DNA from: Pantanalinema sp. GBBB05
GTDB lineage: Bacteria > Cyanobacteriota > Cyanobacteriia > Leptolyngbyales > Leptolyngbyaceae
Direction: 5' to 3'
Length of the DNA stretch: 64,000 nt
NCBI GenBank assembly: GCA_016743235.1
Contig: VRZD01000014.1
Span: forward strand, 62,001-126,000
Below, piece by piece: positions 1 through 10,561 of the stretch (the stretch's first letter is position 1; each line of letters opens with the position of its first letter). The notes below the pieces were generated by a model. That model was not told the DNA's origin and did not search any database. It was given only the letters and a program-made list of their open reading frames with translations. The position numbers were made by a program, and so were the translations under genes.

Positions 1-848
1 GGTGGCGGTAGAACCACTCGCCCTGGTTCAACCTGAATCAGGATGGGTTCCAATCCCTGGGACGATCGATGAAATATCGCGATCGGGCTGCCCACATACC
101 GACCAGCTTGCAATTGAGCTGGAGTCAGACCCTGGAGACACGGATAGTCTGCAACAAATAATCGCTGGGTAGTGGTTGCCTCAACCAGATCAATCGGTGT
201 GCCGTCCGACAGTGTACAGGATTGGGCTTGCCAACTTTGCAGGTAGGGTTGATCCGATCGCTGCACTTGTCGGATCACCATGGGGTTTTGTCCAGCTAAC
301 CGCTGACGGGCAAATTCCCGATCGCTTAAGCCATGATCACGTTCATAGAGCTGAGCGACAACTGGCTTGGCTCGCCCGTGCTGTTTTAGAGCTTGGTAGA
401 ATTGAGTTCGTTGTTGACCTGCCACTTCGGTCTGAGTCAGATTGTCCTTGAACTGTACCGCCTGCACAGACCGCTTCGCCGCTAGCATAGCCAGCATCAT
501 AGAGCGCCGTTGTCGGACAAAATCGGCATCAAACTGCTCATTGGGTGGCAGATGGAAATTAAACCAACCCGATTGGAAGATTTCCACATCCGCTAGCAAG
601 GTTGAGAGTTGAGCCCAACCTTCACTCAACGATTGAGACGTTGCTTCCACTTGTCGCCATAACAAGCTCCAAGGCTGGGACACCCGTCCCTGCTTAACCA
701 ATTGGCGTGGTAATCCCGTCAGGAGATATTGCCAGATGCCTTCATCACCAATATATGGAAAGATCCGCGCTGGACCTGCTTGATGCAGCGATCGCGGATC
801 GTAACGATATTGACCTTGTTGTTCAGTGGGTGGTAAATGGCTACCCAT
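1..848 (-). CDS. Lipoxygenase, N-terminal part (gene continues beyond the left edge)
   Basis: An open frame on the minus strand starts at ATG 848 and stays open for about 282 codons to the window edge. The translated part contains the block DREFARQRLAGQNPMVIR followed by a FVADYP segment. I recognise these as the first conserved blocks of plant and cyanobacterial lipoxygenases, which insert dioxygen into polyunsaturated fatty acids using non-haem iron. The iron-binding histidines lie further on and are outside the window, so catalytic competence cannot be judged. AAGG sits 6 bases before the ATG. The stop of psb29/thf1 is only 8 bases upstream, so the two genes are probably co-transcribed. 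The family call rests on motif recognition and is fairly firm; regiospecificity is unknown. Confidence 0.75.
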   Translation of the reverse strand, partial: MGSHLPPTEQQGQYRYDPRSLHQAGPARIFPYIGDEGIWQYLLTGLPRQLVKQGRVSQPWSLLWRQVEATSQSLSEGWAQLSTLLADVEIFQSGWFNFHLPPNEQFDADFVRQRRSMMLAMLAAKRSVQAVQFKDNLTQTEVAGQQRTQFYQALKQHGRAKPVVAQLYERDHGLSDREFARQRLAGQNPMVIRQVQRSDQPYLQSWQAQSCTLSDGTPIDLVEATTTQRLFVADYPCLQGLTPAQLQAGRYVGSPIAIFHRSSQGLEPILIQVEPGRVVLPP

Positions 849-856
849 TCGTTACC

Positions 857-1603
857 TTAAGAACCAGAGGGGGCTTCATCTTTAGGGGCTTCCGAGGGAG
901 TGGCTTGATTCGCAGCGTTGGCCTGTTGTTCACGCTTTTTGCGATCGGCTTTCAGGATATCTTCCATCACCGCTTGGGCTTGAGCTAGCTTATCCAGATT
1001 GCCTCGGTACAATTCCAGATCTTTCTGCACCTTATCTTCTGGCAGCTTTAAAGCTGTAGACGCTTGTTTTAAGGCGGCTTCTCGCTGAGCTTCATCCTTC
1101 ACCAGCTCTGGGTCAACCAGTTCTAGCAAGGTAAATAAGCCCACAGCTCCCAACCGACTATATTTATAGTTAGCATTACTCACGCTCGCGTGAATAGCTC
1201 CCTGGAGGTCATCCATAGGGGCAGCGGCAGCCTGTTCAAACCAGGCTAACAAATCTTGGGCTGACTTGGAGTTTGCCATTGACCGCAACCGATCAGCATC
1301 GGCGCGATAGCGGTACGGATCATCCTGTAAAGCTTGACACAGACCTTCAAAAATCGAGGCTTTATCCTGCTCAGGACGATACCCTTGCATAAAGCGATCG
1401 AACGAAGTCACAACGCCTAATGCATAAAGTGGGTCGTAGCGGAAGTCCACATTGACCGCAAGCAAATGCATTTCTACCATCAGCTCCTCGACAATCCGGC
1501 GATAAATCGAGTTAATGGGGCGAGTGTGGATGTTATAAAAGGCTCGCTTGGTGTCGGAAACAGTGCGGACGTTATTCACAATAGGATTTGGGATGGCAGA
1601 CAT
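857..1603 (-). CDS. thf1: Psb29/Thf1 (thylakoid formation protein)
   Basis: This matches the cyanobacterial Psb29/Thf1 family, a soluble, thylakoid-associated, mostly helical protein linked to photosystem II assembly or repair and to FtsH protease homeostasis. The N-terminal block NVRTVSDTKRAFYNIHTRPI and the segment VNVDFRYDPLYALGV are strongly conserved in the family. The C-terminus is a charged coiled coil with a Ser/Pro/Glu tail. Homologues begin close to the NVRTVSD block, so I chose the ATG at 1603 (about 248 residues). An ATG at 1612 and a TTG at 1639 are also in frame, and no start has a well-placed ribosome site. The lipoxygenase begins 8 bases after the stop. Confidence 0.9.
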   Translation of the reverse strand: MSAIPNPIVNNVRTVSDTKRAFYNIHTRPINSIYRRIVEELMVEMHLLAVNVDFRYDPLYALGVVTSFDRFMQGYRPEQDKASIFEGLCQALQDDPYRYRADADRLRSMANSKSAQDLLAWFEQAAAAPMDDLQGAIHASVSNANYKYSRLGAVGLFTLLELVDPELVKDEAQREAALKQASTALKLPEDKVQKDLELYRGNLDKLAQAQAVMEDILKADRKKREQQANAANQATPSEAPKDEAPSGS

Positions 1604-1770
1604 ATCCTCCATTCTCGCGTTTGATGCGGAGTTTGCCAAGTTTTAAGCCCACCGACTCACAGAAATCCTGAGCGAAAATGGGCTTGTATTCCTGCTAGCG
1701 GCGATCAGTAACCATCTGATTGACCGTTCAATGGGCAACAATTCAGCCGATCGCAACCAACATTCCATGA

Positions 1771-2082
1771 CTAAATCTTCGGTTTAGGCAATAGCCGCAG
1801 AAATTTAACGATTTGTCCAGTAATTTCCAAACTAATTAAGTGCTGATCCAGGGTAAATCGATAAAAAATTCCACTGGAACCAAGTTGGCGAAACTCAGGT
1901 AATTCCTGTAGCTGGTTAATCAGGTAGAAGTCTTCAAAGACAAATTTTTGCAGTTGATAAGCAGCGGCTGGTTCTATATGTTTCAGATCTCGTAAAAATG
2001 CCCGTTCGTAGCGAATTTCTAGCCCTTGAGGGAGGTGCATTCTCCGAATAGGAGTCTGCTGCTCTAATGTGTTCATAAGCAA
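1771..2082 (-). CDS. RelE/ParE-like toxin of a putative toxin-antitoxin pair
   Basis: This basic protein of about 100 residues has the look of the RelE/ParE toxin fold: an early helix with YERAFLRDLKHIE, a middle strand region with LGSSGIFYRFTLDQHLI, and a terminal strand VKFLRLLPKPKI. Family members cleave ribosome-bound mRNA or poison gyrase; which applies here cannot be told. The longest frame starts at TTG 2082. ATG 2076 and ATG 2040 are alternatives, and none has a clear ribosome site. A small acidic-helix ORF that fits an antitoxin lies 66 bases upstream on the same strand. The assignment rests on size, gene order and weak sequence resemblance. Confidence 0.55.
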   Translation of the reverse strand: MLMNTLEQQTPIRRMHLPQGLEIRYERAFLRDLKHIEPAAAYQLQKFVFEDFYLINQLQELPEFRQLGSSGIFYRFTLDQHLISLEITGQIVKFLRLLPKPKI

Positions 2083-2148
2083 CTGATGGAGAATGGTGAA
2101 CAGAATAGCGGTACAACAATCCCAGCCCTCTCAAACAAGCGGGCATCG

Positions 2149-2349
2149 CTATAAATGGGGCAACACTCGGAGGGCTTCTTCACGGGTAAAGGTATCTCCA
2201 GGTTTTAAGCTTTGCTTGGAAGCTTGAATTGCCTGAATCATAAAGGCATCCAGATAAAGCTCTGAAAGCACTGACCAGATATCGACAAGGTCTTCATCAG
2301 ATAGTTGATCAATTAGCTGATGGATTCTGGGTCTAAGACTATTGACCAT
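2149..2349 (-). CDS. Putative antitoxin of the pair
   Basis: This 66-residue helical protein (MVNSLRPRIHQLIDQLSDED...) ends with the segment FTREEALRVLPHL. It precedes the RelE-like ORF on the same strand, the usual antitoxin-then-toxin order. It resembles short cyanobacterial antitoxin-like proteins whose N-terminal helix contains QLIDQLSDEDL, though I recognise no DNA-binding motif with confidence. The 66-base gap to the toxin frame is longer than usual for such pairs. No function beyond a probable antitoxin role can be supported. Confidence 0.5.
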   Translation of the reverse strand: MVNSLRPRIHQLIDQLSDEDLVDIWSVLSELYLDAFMIQAIQASKQSLKPGDTFTREEALRVLPHL

Positions 2350-2581
2350 AACGCTAAAACTGCTGCTTTCAGCTAGAAGACATGGCAGTGGTTAGATAGA
2401 CACCTCTGTTATGGTTAACGTGCCCAAAATTGGGCTGGAATCATCTTCTCGGCAATGAAGTTTAGATGAATTACTCAAGGGTTTTTTGCTATCTCAAAAA
2501 TAAATTCCGAAGTGAACAGATAGCTACAAGTGAGGGTTGCCTGATAGGATACAATTCCGATCGCCTTTGACCCTTAAGCCC
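2350..2581. promoter_or_regulatory. Divergent intergenic region between the antitoxin and livM
   Basis: This non-coding stretch of about 230 bases must hold promoters for the minus-strand antitoxin and the plus-strand transporter genes. It is locally A/T-rich around 2460-2520. No clear operator or terminator is visible. Confidence 0.4.
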
Positions 2582-3751
2582 ATGACTGGTTTCTCGTTGG
2601 CAGACTTTCTCGCCTTTTTTACGCCTGGCAATCTAGTGGTGTTAATTACCCTAACTGCCATTTATGCCCTGTTCAGTTTAGGGCTGAATTTGCAATGGGG
2701 CTTCACAGGACTGATTAACTTTGGGCATGTGGCGTTCTTAACTCTGGGAGCCTACACCACCATCCTGCTTAGCCTAAAAGGACTACCGTTGATCTTAGCC
2801 GTCGTTGTTGGGGCACTCCTAGCTGCCGGATTAGGGTTAGGAATCGGCATCTCCACCTTACGGTTACGTGAAGACTATCTCGCGATCGTGACGATCGGGG
2901 TTTCCGAAGTAATTCGATTAGTGGCGCTGAACGAGGAGTGGTTAACCCGAGGAGCCTTGGGAATTCCCATCCCTAACGATTTATTGCCGCTCGGAGAACT
3001 GACGGCTCCTAACTTTGCCAGTCGGTTATTTATGGTGGCAATTTGGACAGCGATTTTTGCTGTGGGCAGCTGGCAGCTTTGGCAGTGGATGCGACGCCCC
3101 CCCGACGATCGGGGCAAACCGATAGAAACAACTTCCCCTCCGGCTATCCCTCCAGCAAAATGGCTTTGGGGGATAGGAGTTGGCTTAACTGGAGTGCTGC
3201 TTTACCAAGCTGGAGCCTCTAGCCTCCTGTTCAACTACTCCTATAAATCTGGCTTAATGTTGCTGGTAGTCTTGGTAGTCGCCTTAGTGTATTGGCGATT
3301 AGAGGTATTAGTAAAATCCCCTTGGGGCCGGGTACTCAAGGCAATTCGGGAAGACGAAGAAGTAGCCAAAGCTTTAGGGAAGAATGTGTTTTGGTACAAG
3401 ATTCAGTCCTTGATGATTGGCGGAGCGATCGCTGGAGTTGCAGGAGCCTTCTATGCCTGGAATCTTACCTTTATTAACCCAGACGGCTTTATTCCGTTAA
3501 TTACCTTTTATGCCTGGGTCATGGTGGTATTAGGCGGTTCGGGCAACAATGCTGGCACTTTACTGGGAGCCGCCATTTTCCAAATTTATTTCACTGTCAC
3601 TCGCTTTGCCTTACCTGCGTTAGTCCCATTAGATGATGCTCGGTTAGGTGCCTTACGGCTGATGGTAATTGGATTATTGTTAATAGTGCTGATGATGGCG
3701 CGACCACAAGGCATTTTAGGCAAAAAGGAGGAACTTACCCTTGGTCGATAA
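2582..3751 (+). CDS. livM: Branched-chain/neutral amino-acid ABC transporter permease (LivM/NatD type)
   Basis: This inner-membrane permease belongs to the LivM family of amino-acid importers. Many hydrophobic segments are visible, and the blocks GLNLQWGFTGLINFGHVAFL near the N-terminus and VVLGGSGNNAGTLLGA near the C-terminus are typical of the family. A hydrophilic Pro/Thr-rich loop of about 20 residues interrupts the middle. In cyanobacteria the closest known role is the N-I neutral amino-acid system (NatD). I chose ATG 2582, just before the first hydrophobic block; an in-frame TTG at 2537 would add 15 residues. The ATPase gene overlaps its 3' end. No LivH, LivF or binding protein lies nearby, so the other subunits must be encoded elsewhere. 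Confidence 0.88.
   Translation: MTGFSLADFLAFFTPGNLVVLITLTAIYALFSLGLNLQWGFTGLINFGHVAFLTLGAYTTILLSLKGLPLILAVVVGALLAAGLGLGIGISTLRLREDYLAIVTIGVSEVIRLVALNEEWLTRGALGIPIPNDLLPLGELTAPNFASRLFMVAIWTAIFAVGSWQLWQWMRRPPDDRGKPIETTSPPAIPPAKWLWGIGVGLTGVLLYQAGASSLLFNYSYKSGLMLLVVLVVALVYWRLEVLVKSPWGRVLKAIREDEEVAKALGKNVFWYKIQSLMIGGAIAGVAGAFYAWNLTFINPDGFIPLITFYAWVMVVLGGSGNNAGTLLGAAIFQIYFTVTRFALPALVPLDDARLGALRLMVIGLLLIVLMMARPQGILGKKEELTLGR
3425..3432. repeat. HIP1 palindrome (one example of many)
   Basis: GCGATCGC, the highly iterated palindrome of cyanobacterial genomes, appears here and again at 4984-4991, with shorter CGATCG variants throughout the window. It supports the cyanobacterial origin and is read through in coding regions. 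Confidence 0.9.
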
Positions 3752-4622
3752 ACCGTCAAACACTCCTGAGTTTCCCCATCCTGAGCAGACCTCCGCTAGG
3801 CTTAACCCGTTACCACCACTAGATCCAGCAGGTCAAAAAGAGCAGACGCCGACAACCCGCCCCGAACTTCCCATCCTCGTTGCTAATGGACTAGTAAAAA
3901 ACTTTGGTGGGATTCGGGCTGTTGATGATGCGACGATCGAAGTAGCCAAGGGTAGCATCACCGGGCTAATCGGTCCGAATGGAGCAGGCAAAACCACGTT
4001 ATTTAATCTGCTATCTAGCTTTATCCGACCTGATCAGGGACGGGTGCTATTTGATGGCGAACAGATTCAACAACTGCAATCGCATCAGATCGCCCAGATG
4101 GGAATGGTACGCACCTTTCAGGTAGCACGGGTACTGTCTCGTCTCTCTGTGCTGGAAAATATGCTATTAGCCACCCAGCATCAAACGGGGGAAAAGTTTT
4201 GGAATACCTGGTTTAAGCAAAAACAAATTGCTCAAGAAGAACGCCAGCAGAGAGAACGAGCCATGACGATTTTAGAGTCGATCGGCTTGCTGCATATGGC
4301 ACACGAATATGCCGGAGCATTATCCGGCGGACAACGAAAATTACTGGAAATGGGACGAGCTTTAATGAGCAATCCCAAGTTGATTTTGCTAGATGAACCC
4401 GCTGCGGGTGTAAACCCAACCCTGATTAATCAAATCTGCGATCGCATTCTAACTTGGAATCGCGAAGGCATGAGTTTTCTGGTCATTGAGCACAATATGG
4501 ATGTCGTCATGTCCCTTTGCGATCGCGTCTGGGTCTTGGCAGAAGGTCGCAATCTTGCGGCTGGCACTCCGGCTGAAATCCAAGCCAATCCGCAAGTATT
4601 AGAAGCATACTTAGGACAGTAA
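3741..4622 (+). CDS. livG: Amino-acid ABC transporter ATP-binding protein (LivG/NatA type)
   Basis: This is an ABC ATPase with Walker A GPNGAGKTT at residues 78-86, signature LSGGQ at 194-198 and Walker B LILLDEP at 214-220. The LivG-typical MVRTFQ motif follows the first half. It should energise import with the LivM-type permease, whose 3' end it overlaps by 11 bases. The start is TTG 3741, placed 9 bases after a strong AAGGAGG at 3725-3731 that lies inside livM, which suggests translational coupling. The first 45 residues form a Pro-rich extension that ordinary LivG proteins lack. No livF partner is present in the window. Confidence 0.9.
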   Translation: MVDKPSNTPEFPHPEQTSARLNPLPPLDPAGQKEQTPTTRPELPILVANGLVKNFGGIRAVDDATIEVAKGSITGLIGPNGAGKTTLFNLLSSFIRPDQGRVLFDGEQIQQLQSHQIAQMGMVRTFQVARVLSRLSVLENMLLATQHQTGEKFWNTWFKQKQIAQEERQQRERAMTILESIGLLHMAHEYAGALSGGQRKLLEMGRALMSNPKLILLDEPAAGVNPTLINQICDRILTWNREGMSFLVIEHNMDVVMSLCDRVWVLAEGRNLAAGTPAEIQANPQVLEAYLGQ

Positions 4623-4626
4623 ACCC

Positions 4627-5010
4627 ATGGCTTTAACTCAATTTTTTCTCGCGATCGGCGCAGTTCTAGCCGGAATTGCAGTGGCGGGCGGAGCGTTTGC
4701 TGCCCATGCTTTGCGAGATCATCTTAGCGATCGCTCTTTAGCCATTTTTGAAACGGGCATCCGCTACCAGATGTATCATGCACTGGCATTACTGCTAGTC
4801 GCCCTGCTCCTCAGCCGAGCCGAACTGCCGCCCCTATCATTGACAATCGCAGGCTACGCCTTTATAGCTGGAGTTGCCATTTTTTCCGGTAGCCTCTATG
4901 TCCTCAGCCTAAGCGGGATTAAGTGGTTAGGAGCCATCACGCCCTTAGGTGGCGTTGCCTTTATCCTGGGTTGGGCTTGCTTAGCGATCGCTGCCCTCAA
5001 TTACAAATAA
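4627..5010 (+). CDS. DUF423 small integral membrane protein
   Basis: This 127-residue protein has four hydrophobic segments and the family signature GAFAAHALRDHL followed by FETGIRYQMYHALALL. It belongs to DUF423 (YgdD/YwdK type), whose biochemical role is not established. It starts 4 bases after livG and probably shares its transcript, but that proximity alone does not make it a transporter component. A strong bidirectional terminator follows. Confidence 0.88.
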   Translation: MALTQFFLAIGAVLAGIAVAGGAFAAHALRDHLSDRSLAIFETGIRYQMYHALALLLVALLLSRAELPPLSLTIAGYAFIAGVAIFSGSLYVLSLSGIKWLGAITPLGGVAFILGWACLAIAALNYK

Positions 5011-5021
5011 CTACCTAATAA

Positions 5022-5048
5022 AAAAGCGCCTGAAGTTCAGACGCTTTT
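5022..5048. terminator. Bidirectional rho-independent terminator
   Basis: AAAAGCG (5022-5028) pairs with CGCTTTT (5042-5048), and CTGAA pairs with TTCAG inside, with a single C/A mismatch between the two parts. A/T runs flank both sides, so the hairpin can stop transcripts from DUF423 (plus) and the atp operon (minus). Confidence 0.85.
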
Positions 5049-5072
5049 AAGAATTTAATTCAGAGCATTGAT

Positions 5073-6023
5073 TTACTTCAACGCCTCAGCACCACCGACT
5101 ACTTCCAGGATTTCCTGAGTAATGGCAGCCTGACGGGCTTTGTTGTAGGTCAACGTCAAACTCGAAATCAGTTCCTTCGCGTTATCGCTAGCGTTGTTCA
5201 TGGCGGTCATCCGAGCCGCTAATTCGCTAGCTGCCGATTCTTGCATCGCGCGAAGCAGCTGGTTATTCAGGTAAAGGGGAAGCAGAGCATCCAGAATTTG
5301 CACTGGATCCTGTTCAAAGATCATGTCCTGAGGATATGCTCGCACTTCAGGGGTCGCTCTCTTAGAACGCTCTACTTCAAACTGCCCACCTCGTGTGGTT
5401 AGCCGGAAAATCTCATCATCCTCAGCCACTAAACCTTGCGGATCAAGTGGTAACAAGGTTTGAATTACCGGACGAGAACTAATCAAGGACACAAATCGAG
5501 TGTAGACCAGTTCAATCTTGTCTACTTCCTCAGATAAGAACAGCGATAGTAGACCATCCGCAATCTGAGAAGCTTCCGCCGCTGTCGGAATTTGTTCTAA
5601 GCCGGTGTAAGTGAGTTCAATCGGTTGTTCCCGGCGCTGGAAGTATTGGGTTGCCTTCCGACCTACCAGAATAAACCGATATTCTAGCCCTTCCGCTTGC
5701 AGTTCCTTAGCACGGTTTTCCGCCCGCCGAATAATGTTGGTGTTATAGGCACCGCATAAACCACGATCGCCAGATACCACTAACAATCCGACACGCTTCA
5801 CCTGACGCTCCTTCAACAGCGGCAGATTTGCTTCTGAGAAGCGGAGACGAGCCTGCAAGCCATAGAGCACTTGCGCCAGTCGATCGGCAAACGGTCGAGT
5901 TGCAATCACCTGTTCTTGGGCACGGCGAACCTTGGCGGCTGCCACCAAGCGCATCGCTTCGGTGATCTTCTGAGTGTTTTTAACGGATTGGATGCGATCG
6001 CGAATCCCTTTAAGGTTTGCCAT
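5073..6023 (-). CDS. atpC: ATP synthase gamma subunit
   Basis: This is the central rotor shaft of F1. The N-terminus [20 protein letters not shown] and the C-terminal helix ending [20 protein letters not shown] are diagnostic. At 316 residues it is longer than the E. coli protein because it carries the internal insertion typical of photosynthetic gamma subunits (roughly residues 195-235), which has a regulatory role in chloroplast and cyanobacterial enzymes. The chloroplast dithiol pair is absent, as expected for cyanobacteria. It is the last gene of the atp operon and ends near the bidirectional terminator. The palindrome at 6053-6096 separates it from atpA. Confidence 0.97.
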   Translation of the reverse strand: MANLKGIRDRIQSVKNTQKITEAMRLVAAAKVRRAQEQVIATRPFADRLAQVLYGLQARLRFSEANLPLLKERQVKRVGLLVVSGDRGLCGAYNTNIIRRAENRAKELQAEGLEYRFILVGRKATQYFQRREQPIELTYTGLEQIPTAAEASQIADGLLSLFLSEEVDKIELVYTRFVSLISSRPVIQTLLPLDPQGLVAEDDEIFRLTTRGGQFEVERSKRATPEVRAYPQDMIFEQDPVQILDALLPLYLNNQLLRAMQESAASELAARMTAMNNASDNAKELISSLTLTYNKARQAAITQEILEVVGGAEALK

Positions 6024-6052
6024 AGTGTTATCTCCTTAAGCTGTCAGCCAAC

Positions 6053-6096
6053 AGCTATCAGCCGTTAGTCAGACTGATTACTGACGGCTGATAGCT
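6053..6096. repeat. Perfect inverted repeat between atpA and atpC
   Basis: AGCTATCAGCCGT (6053-6065) is repeated as its exact complement ACGGCTGATAGCT (6084-6096) around an 18-base loop that can form a second small stem. Related CAGCTATCAG-type palindromes are common in cyanobacterial intergenic DNA. In the transcript it would form a hairpin between the two cistrons, where it might alter mRNA stability or the alpha:gamma ratio. Confidence 0.75.
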
Positions 6097-6108
6097 CAGT
6101 GCGGCGTT

Positions 6109-7635
<1,527 letters not shown>

Positions 7636-7713
7636 TTAGAGGGTTGAATGTTGAAGTTTGTCAGTCTTAAACGATTGGCTCTAGAACATCTAAAAGCCAC
7701 TCATAATGTAGAA

Positions 7714-8268
7714 CTAAGCATTGCTGAGCCGGACAGAGATCCGCCGCAGTTGACCTCTCAAGCTAGCATCGATAACTTGAGAACCAACTTTAATAATCAC
7801 GCCACCTAACAGATCCGGTTGAATCTTAGTTTCTAGTTCCACTTGATGGGATCCGGTCATACCGATGACCCGTTCCCGCACCGCTTGTTTTTGCTCTTCT
7901 GTGAGCTCAACAGCAGATGTCACTTCTGCCAGCACAGTTTGCCGGAGTTCCCGTAACAGCACCTGATACTGCTTACAGATGCTACCCAGAAAGGCAATGC
8001 GGTGATGGTCAACCAGCAACATCAAAAAGTTTTTCATCAAGGGATGGATCTGATCGCCTACAACCTGCTGTAGAACATCCTTCTTACTATCGCCCTTGAT
8101 AGTAGGATTGGCGAGAAACTGGCTCAGATCCGCTGATTCATTCAGGATCCGGAGCAGTTCACTGACATCTTCACCAAATTTGTCCACCAAATCCTGCGAT
8201 TTTGCGATCGACATTAAGGCCTCAGCATAAGGCTCGGAGATTCTTGAGGTAATTCCACCCATACTCAT
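7714..8268 (-). CDS. atpD: ATP synthase delta subunit
   Basis: This is the peripheral stalk subunit (OSCP family) that ties F1 to the b/b' stalk. The N-terminal block ISEPYAEALMSIAKSQ and C-terminal block PDLLGGVIIKVGSQVIDASLRG are characteristic. Its ATG (8268) overlaps the atpF stop codon in a TGATG junction, with AGGAGG just upstream, so translation is probably coupled to atpF. A second in-frame ATG lies two codons later. Confidence 0.96.
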   Translation of the reverse strand: MSMGGITSRISEPYAEALMSIAKSQDLVDKFGEDVSELLRILNESADLSQFLANPTIKGDSKKDVLQQVVGDQIHPLMKNFLMLLVDHHRIAFLGSICKQYQVLLRELRQTVLAEVTSAVELTEEQKQAVRERVIGMTGSHQVELETKIQPDLLGGVIIKVGSQVIDASLRGQLRRISVRLSNA

Positions 8269-8819
8269 CAGGAACCTCCTAACAACGAAATACTGCGATC
8301 CACCAAATGCCGCTGGCTATCATCATTCAGGCGGTTAGGCAGTTCTGATTCGACGCGTTGCAGTGCCAGAGCCACCACCCGTTGACGCAACTCGTTCATA
8401 ATTCGATCTTGTTCAGTGCTGAGGTCTTGAGCCGCAACTTCCCGCATGCGCTGGATATCCTGCTCTGCCTTCGCTAGAATTTCGGCGCTAGCCGTCCTTG
8501 CCGCTGCCTCTGCTGCCGCTGTAATCTTCTGCACTTCTGCCTGAGCTTGGGCTAACTTCTGCTGTTGATCAGCTAATGCAGCCGCTGCCGTTTTCTTTCG
8601 GGCCTCGGCTTCTTGGATTGCTGTTTGAATCGATTCTTTACGATCGCCCAGGCTCTTGCCCAAGAACTTGCGTCCGAAGTAGAACACAATGGCGTTGACG
8701 ATCGCTAAGTTGATCAAGTTGGTTTCCAGGATATTGAGATCCAGCCCCCAACCGCCGCCCTCTGCCGCCTCAGAAGCCAGTAGACTAGCTCCTGTTGCCA
8801 GCTCTATGAAAATTCCCAT
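8268..8819 (-). CDS. atpF: ATP synthase subunit b
   Basis: This is the Fo peripheral stalk subunit. The N-terminus carries a membrane segment (about residues 33-50, INLAIVNAIVFYFGRKFLGK), followed by a long Ala/Gln/Glu-rich helix that dimerises with b'. At 183 residues the length is normal. It lies 46 bases after atpG and overlaps atpD by one base. Having both b and b' is typical of photosynthetic F-type synthases. Confidence 0.96.
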   Translation of the reverse strand: MGIFIELATGASLLASEAAEGGGWGLDLNILETNLINLAIVNAIVFYFGRKFLGKSLGDRKESIQTAIQEAEARKKTAAAALADQQQKLAQAQAEVQKITAAAEAAARTASAEILAKAEQDIQRMREVAAQDLSTEQDRIMNELRQRVVALALQRVESELPNRLNDDSQRHLVDRSISLLGGS

Positions 8820-8865
8820 ATCACTACATCCACGACTGCGCTCTTCACAATTTCGCTATCAGCGA

Positions 8866-9288
8866 CTAAACACCCACCAACAGCTTGCCCAAAATCTGAT
8901 GGCTCAGTTCTTCGACCTGCTGCTCTAGTGCCTGCATCGCTGCTTGCTTCTGCTGATCTAGCTCTCGCTGAGTTTGTTCGCGCTGAGCTTGGGCTTCTTG
9001 TTGAGCGGCGGCAATCTTTTGAGCCGAGAGTTTTTGAGCTTCGGCTTGAGCAGCCGCGATCGTTGCCTGGTATTGCTTCCGGGCCTCAGCGAGTTCTCGC
9101 TCATATTGTTGAGCAAGAGTTTCTGCCTTCGCCAACCGCTCACGGGCATCCGCTTCATTCGAGCGGATATATTCACTCCGATCCTCAAGCGCTTTGGTCA
9201 GCGGCTTGTAGAACACAATGTTCAAAACAACGGTCAAGAGCAGGAACTGAACTGCCATCAAGGGCAGGGTGGCATCAAAGTCAAACAT
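8866..9288 (-). CDS. atpG: ATP synthase subunit b'
   Basis: This is the second, diverged peripheral stalk subunit. One N-terminal membrane segment ([22 protein letters not shown]) is followed by a long heptad-rich helix of Ala, Gln and Glu. At 140 residues it matches the b' class of cyanobacteria and chloroplasts. Several overlapping ORFs in other frames here are by-products of the repetitive helical coding sequence. It lies between atpH and atpF. Confidence 0.96.
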   Translation of the reverse strand: MFDFDATLPLMAVQFLLLTVVLNIVFYKPLTKALEDRSEYIRSNEADARERLAKAETLAQQYERELAEARKQYQATIAAAQAEAQKLSAQKIAAAQQEAQAQREQTQRELDQQKQAAMQALEQQVEELSHQILGKLLVGV

Positions 9289-9378
9289 TACTGTGTTCGA
9301 TTAGGTTTCTAGGGGCCAGAATTCTGGTTTCAGGCAATCAAACCGCAGCTTGATGCCTGAAACCGGACTGCTGAAGAC

Positions 9379-9675
<297 letters not shown>

Positions 9676-9752
9676 CTAGACTTGGACAGTCAGGAAGCGA
9701 AAGCCGCACTCTGAACTCATTCCAAAATTCCAGCGTTAATCGAGGAACTTAA

Positions 9753-10502
9753 CTAATGCTCCCCATGCTCTTCTCCGTGACCCTCTAGGGCTTCATGAAT
9801 GTAAGCACCTGCCAGGGTTGCAAATACTAGCGCTTGGATGGCACTGGTAAATAGCCCCAATAACATGACAGGGAGCGGCACAAACAGAGGCACCAGGAGA
9901 ACCAGCACCGCTACCACCAATTCATCCGCCAGGATGTTACCAAACAAACGGAAACTGAGGGACAGCGGCTTGGTGAAGTCTTCTAGAATCGCGATCGGCA
10001 ACAGGACAGGAGTGGGCTGCACATATTTGGCAAAGTAACCGAGTCCCTTTTTGCTGAATCCGGCATAAAAGTATGCCAGAGATACCAGCAATGCCAGCGC
10101 GACCGTCGTATTAATGTCATTGGTTGGAGCTGCCAACTCACCTTCCGGGATCTTAAACAGCTTCCAGGGCACTAGCGCACCCGACCAATTGGAGACAAAG
10201 ATGAATAGGAACAGGGTGCCAATAAACGGAACCCAGGGGCGATATTCTTTTTCACCCAGCTGGTTTTTCGCCAAATCTCGGACAAATTCAAGGGCATACT
10301 CCATCAAGTTTTGAATCCCTTGAGGAACCCGTTGAATGTTACGTGTCGCTGCGATCGAGGCAATCAGTAATAGCCCGATCACAATCCACGACACGAGAAA
10401 CACTTGTCCGTGAACTTTGAGATTGCCAATGTGCCAATAGAAGTGTTGACCAACTTCTAAACTGGCAAGATGAGGAATCGAAGTAGTGAGAAAACTTAGC
10501 AT
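9753..10502 (-). CDS. atpI: ATP synthase subunit a
   Basis: This Fo channel subunit has five or six membrane segments. The essential arginine lies in [15 protein letters not shown], and the C-terminal [11 protein letters not shown] block is typical. The tail is His/Glu-rich. At 249 residues it is the normal length. It is named by the chloroplast/cyanobacterial convention (atpB in E. coli). It follows atp1 by 59 bases. Confidence 0.97.
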   Translation of the reverse strand: MLSFLTTSIPHLASLEVGQHFYWHIGNLKVHGQVFLVSWIVIGLLLIASIAATRNIQRVPQGIQNLMEYALEFVRDLAKNQLGEKEYRPWVPFIGTLFLFIFVSNWSGALVPWKLFKIPEGELAAPTNDINTTVALALLVSLAYFYAGFSKKGLGYFAKYVQPTPVLLPIAILEDFTKPLSLSFRLFGNILADELVVAVLVLLVPLFVPLPVMLLGLFTSAIQALVFATLAGAYIHEALEGHGEEHGEH

Positions 10503-10561
10503 TTGACTCTGAGCGGTTTTCCCAGATGGTTCAGGGAGTGGAAAGGTCTGGCGTTGCTTGA

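Noticed and set aside
176..988. Plus-strand ORFs at 176-451 and 707-988
   Set aside because: They lie opposite the lipoxygenase and psb29 coding frames and match no family; they are shadows.
1771..2349. Mobile element or prophage remnant around the toxin-antitoxin pair
   Set aside because: No integrase, transposase, att-like repeats or terminal inverted repeats are visible on either side.
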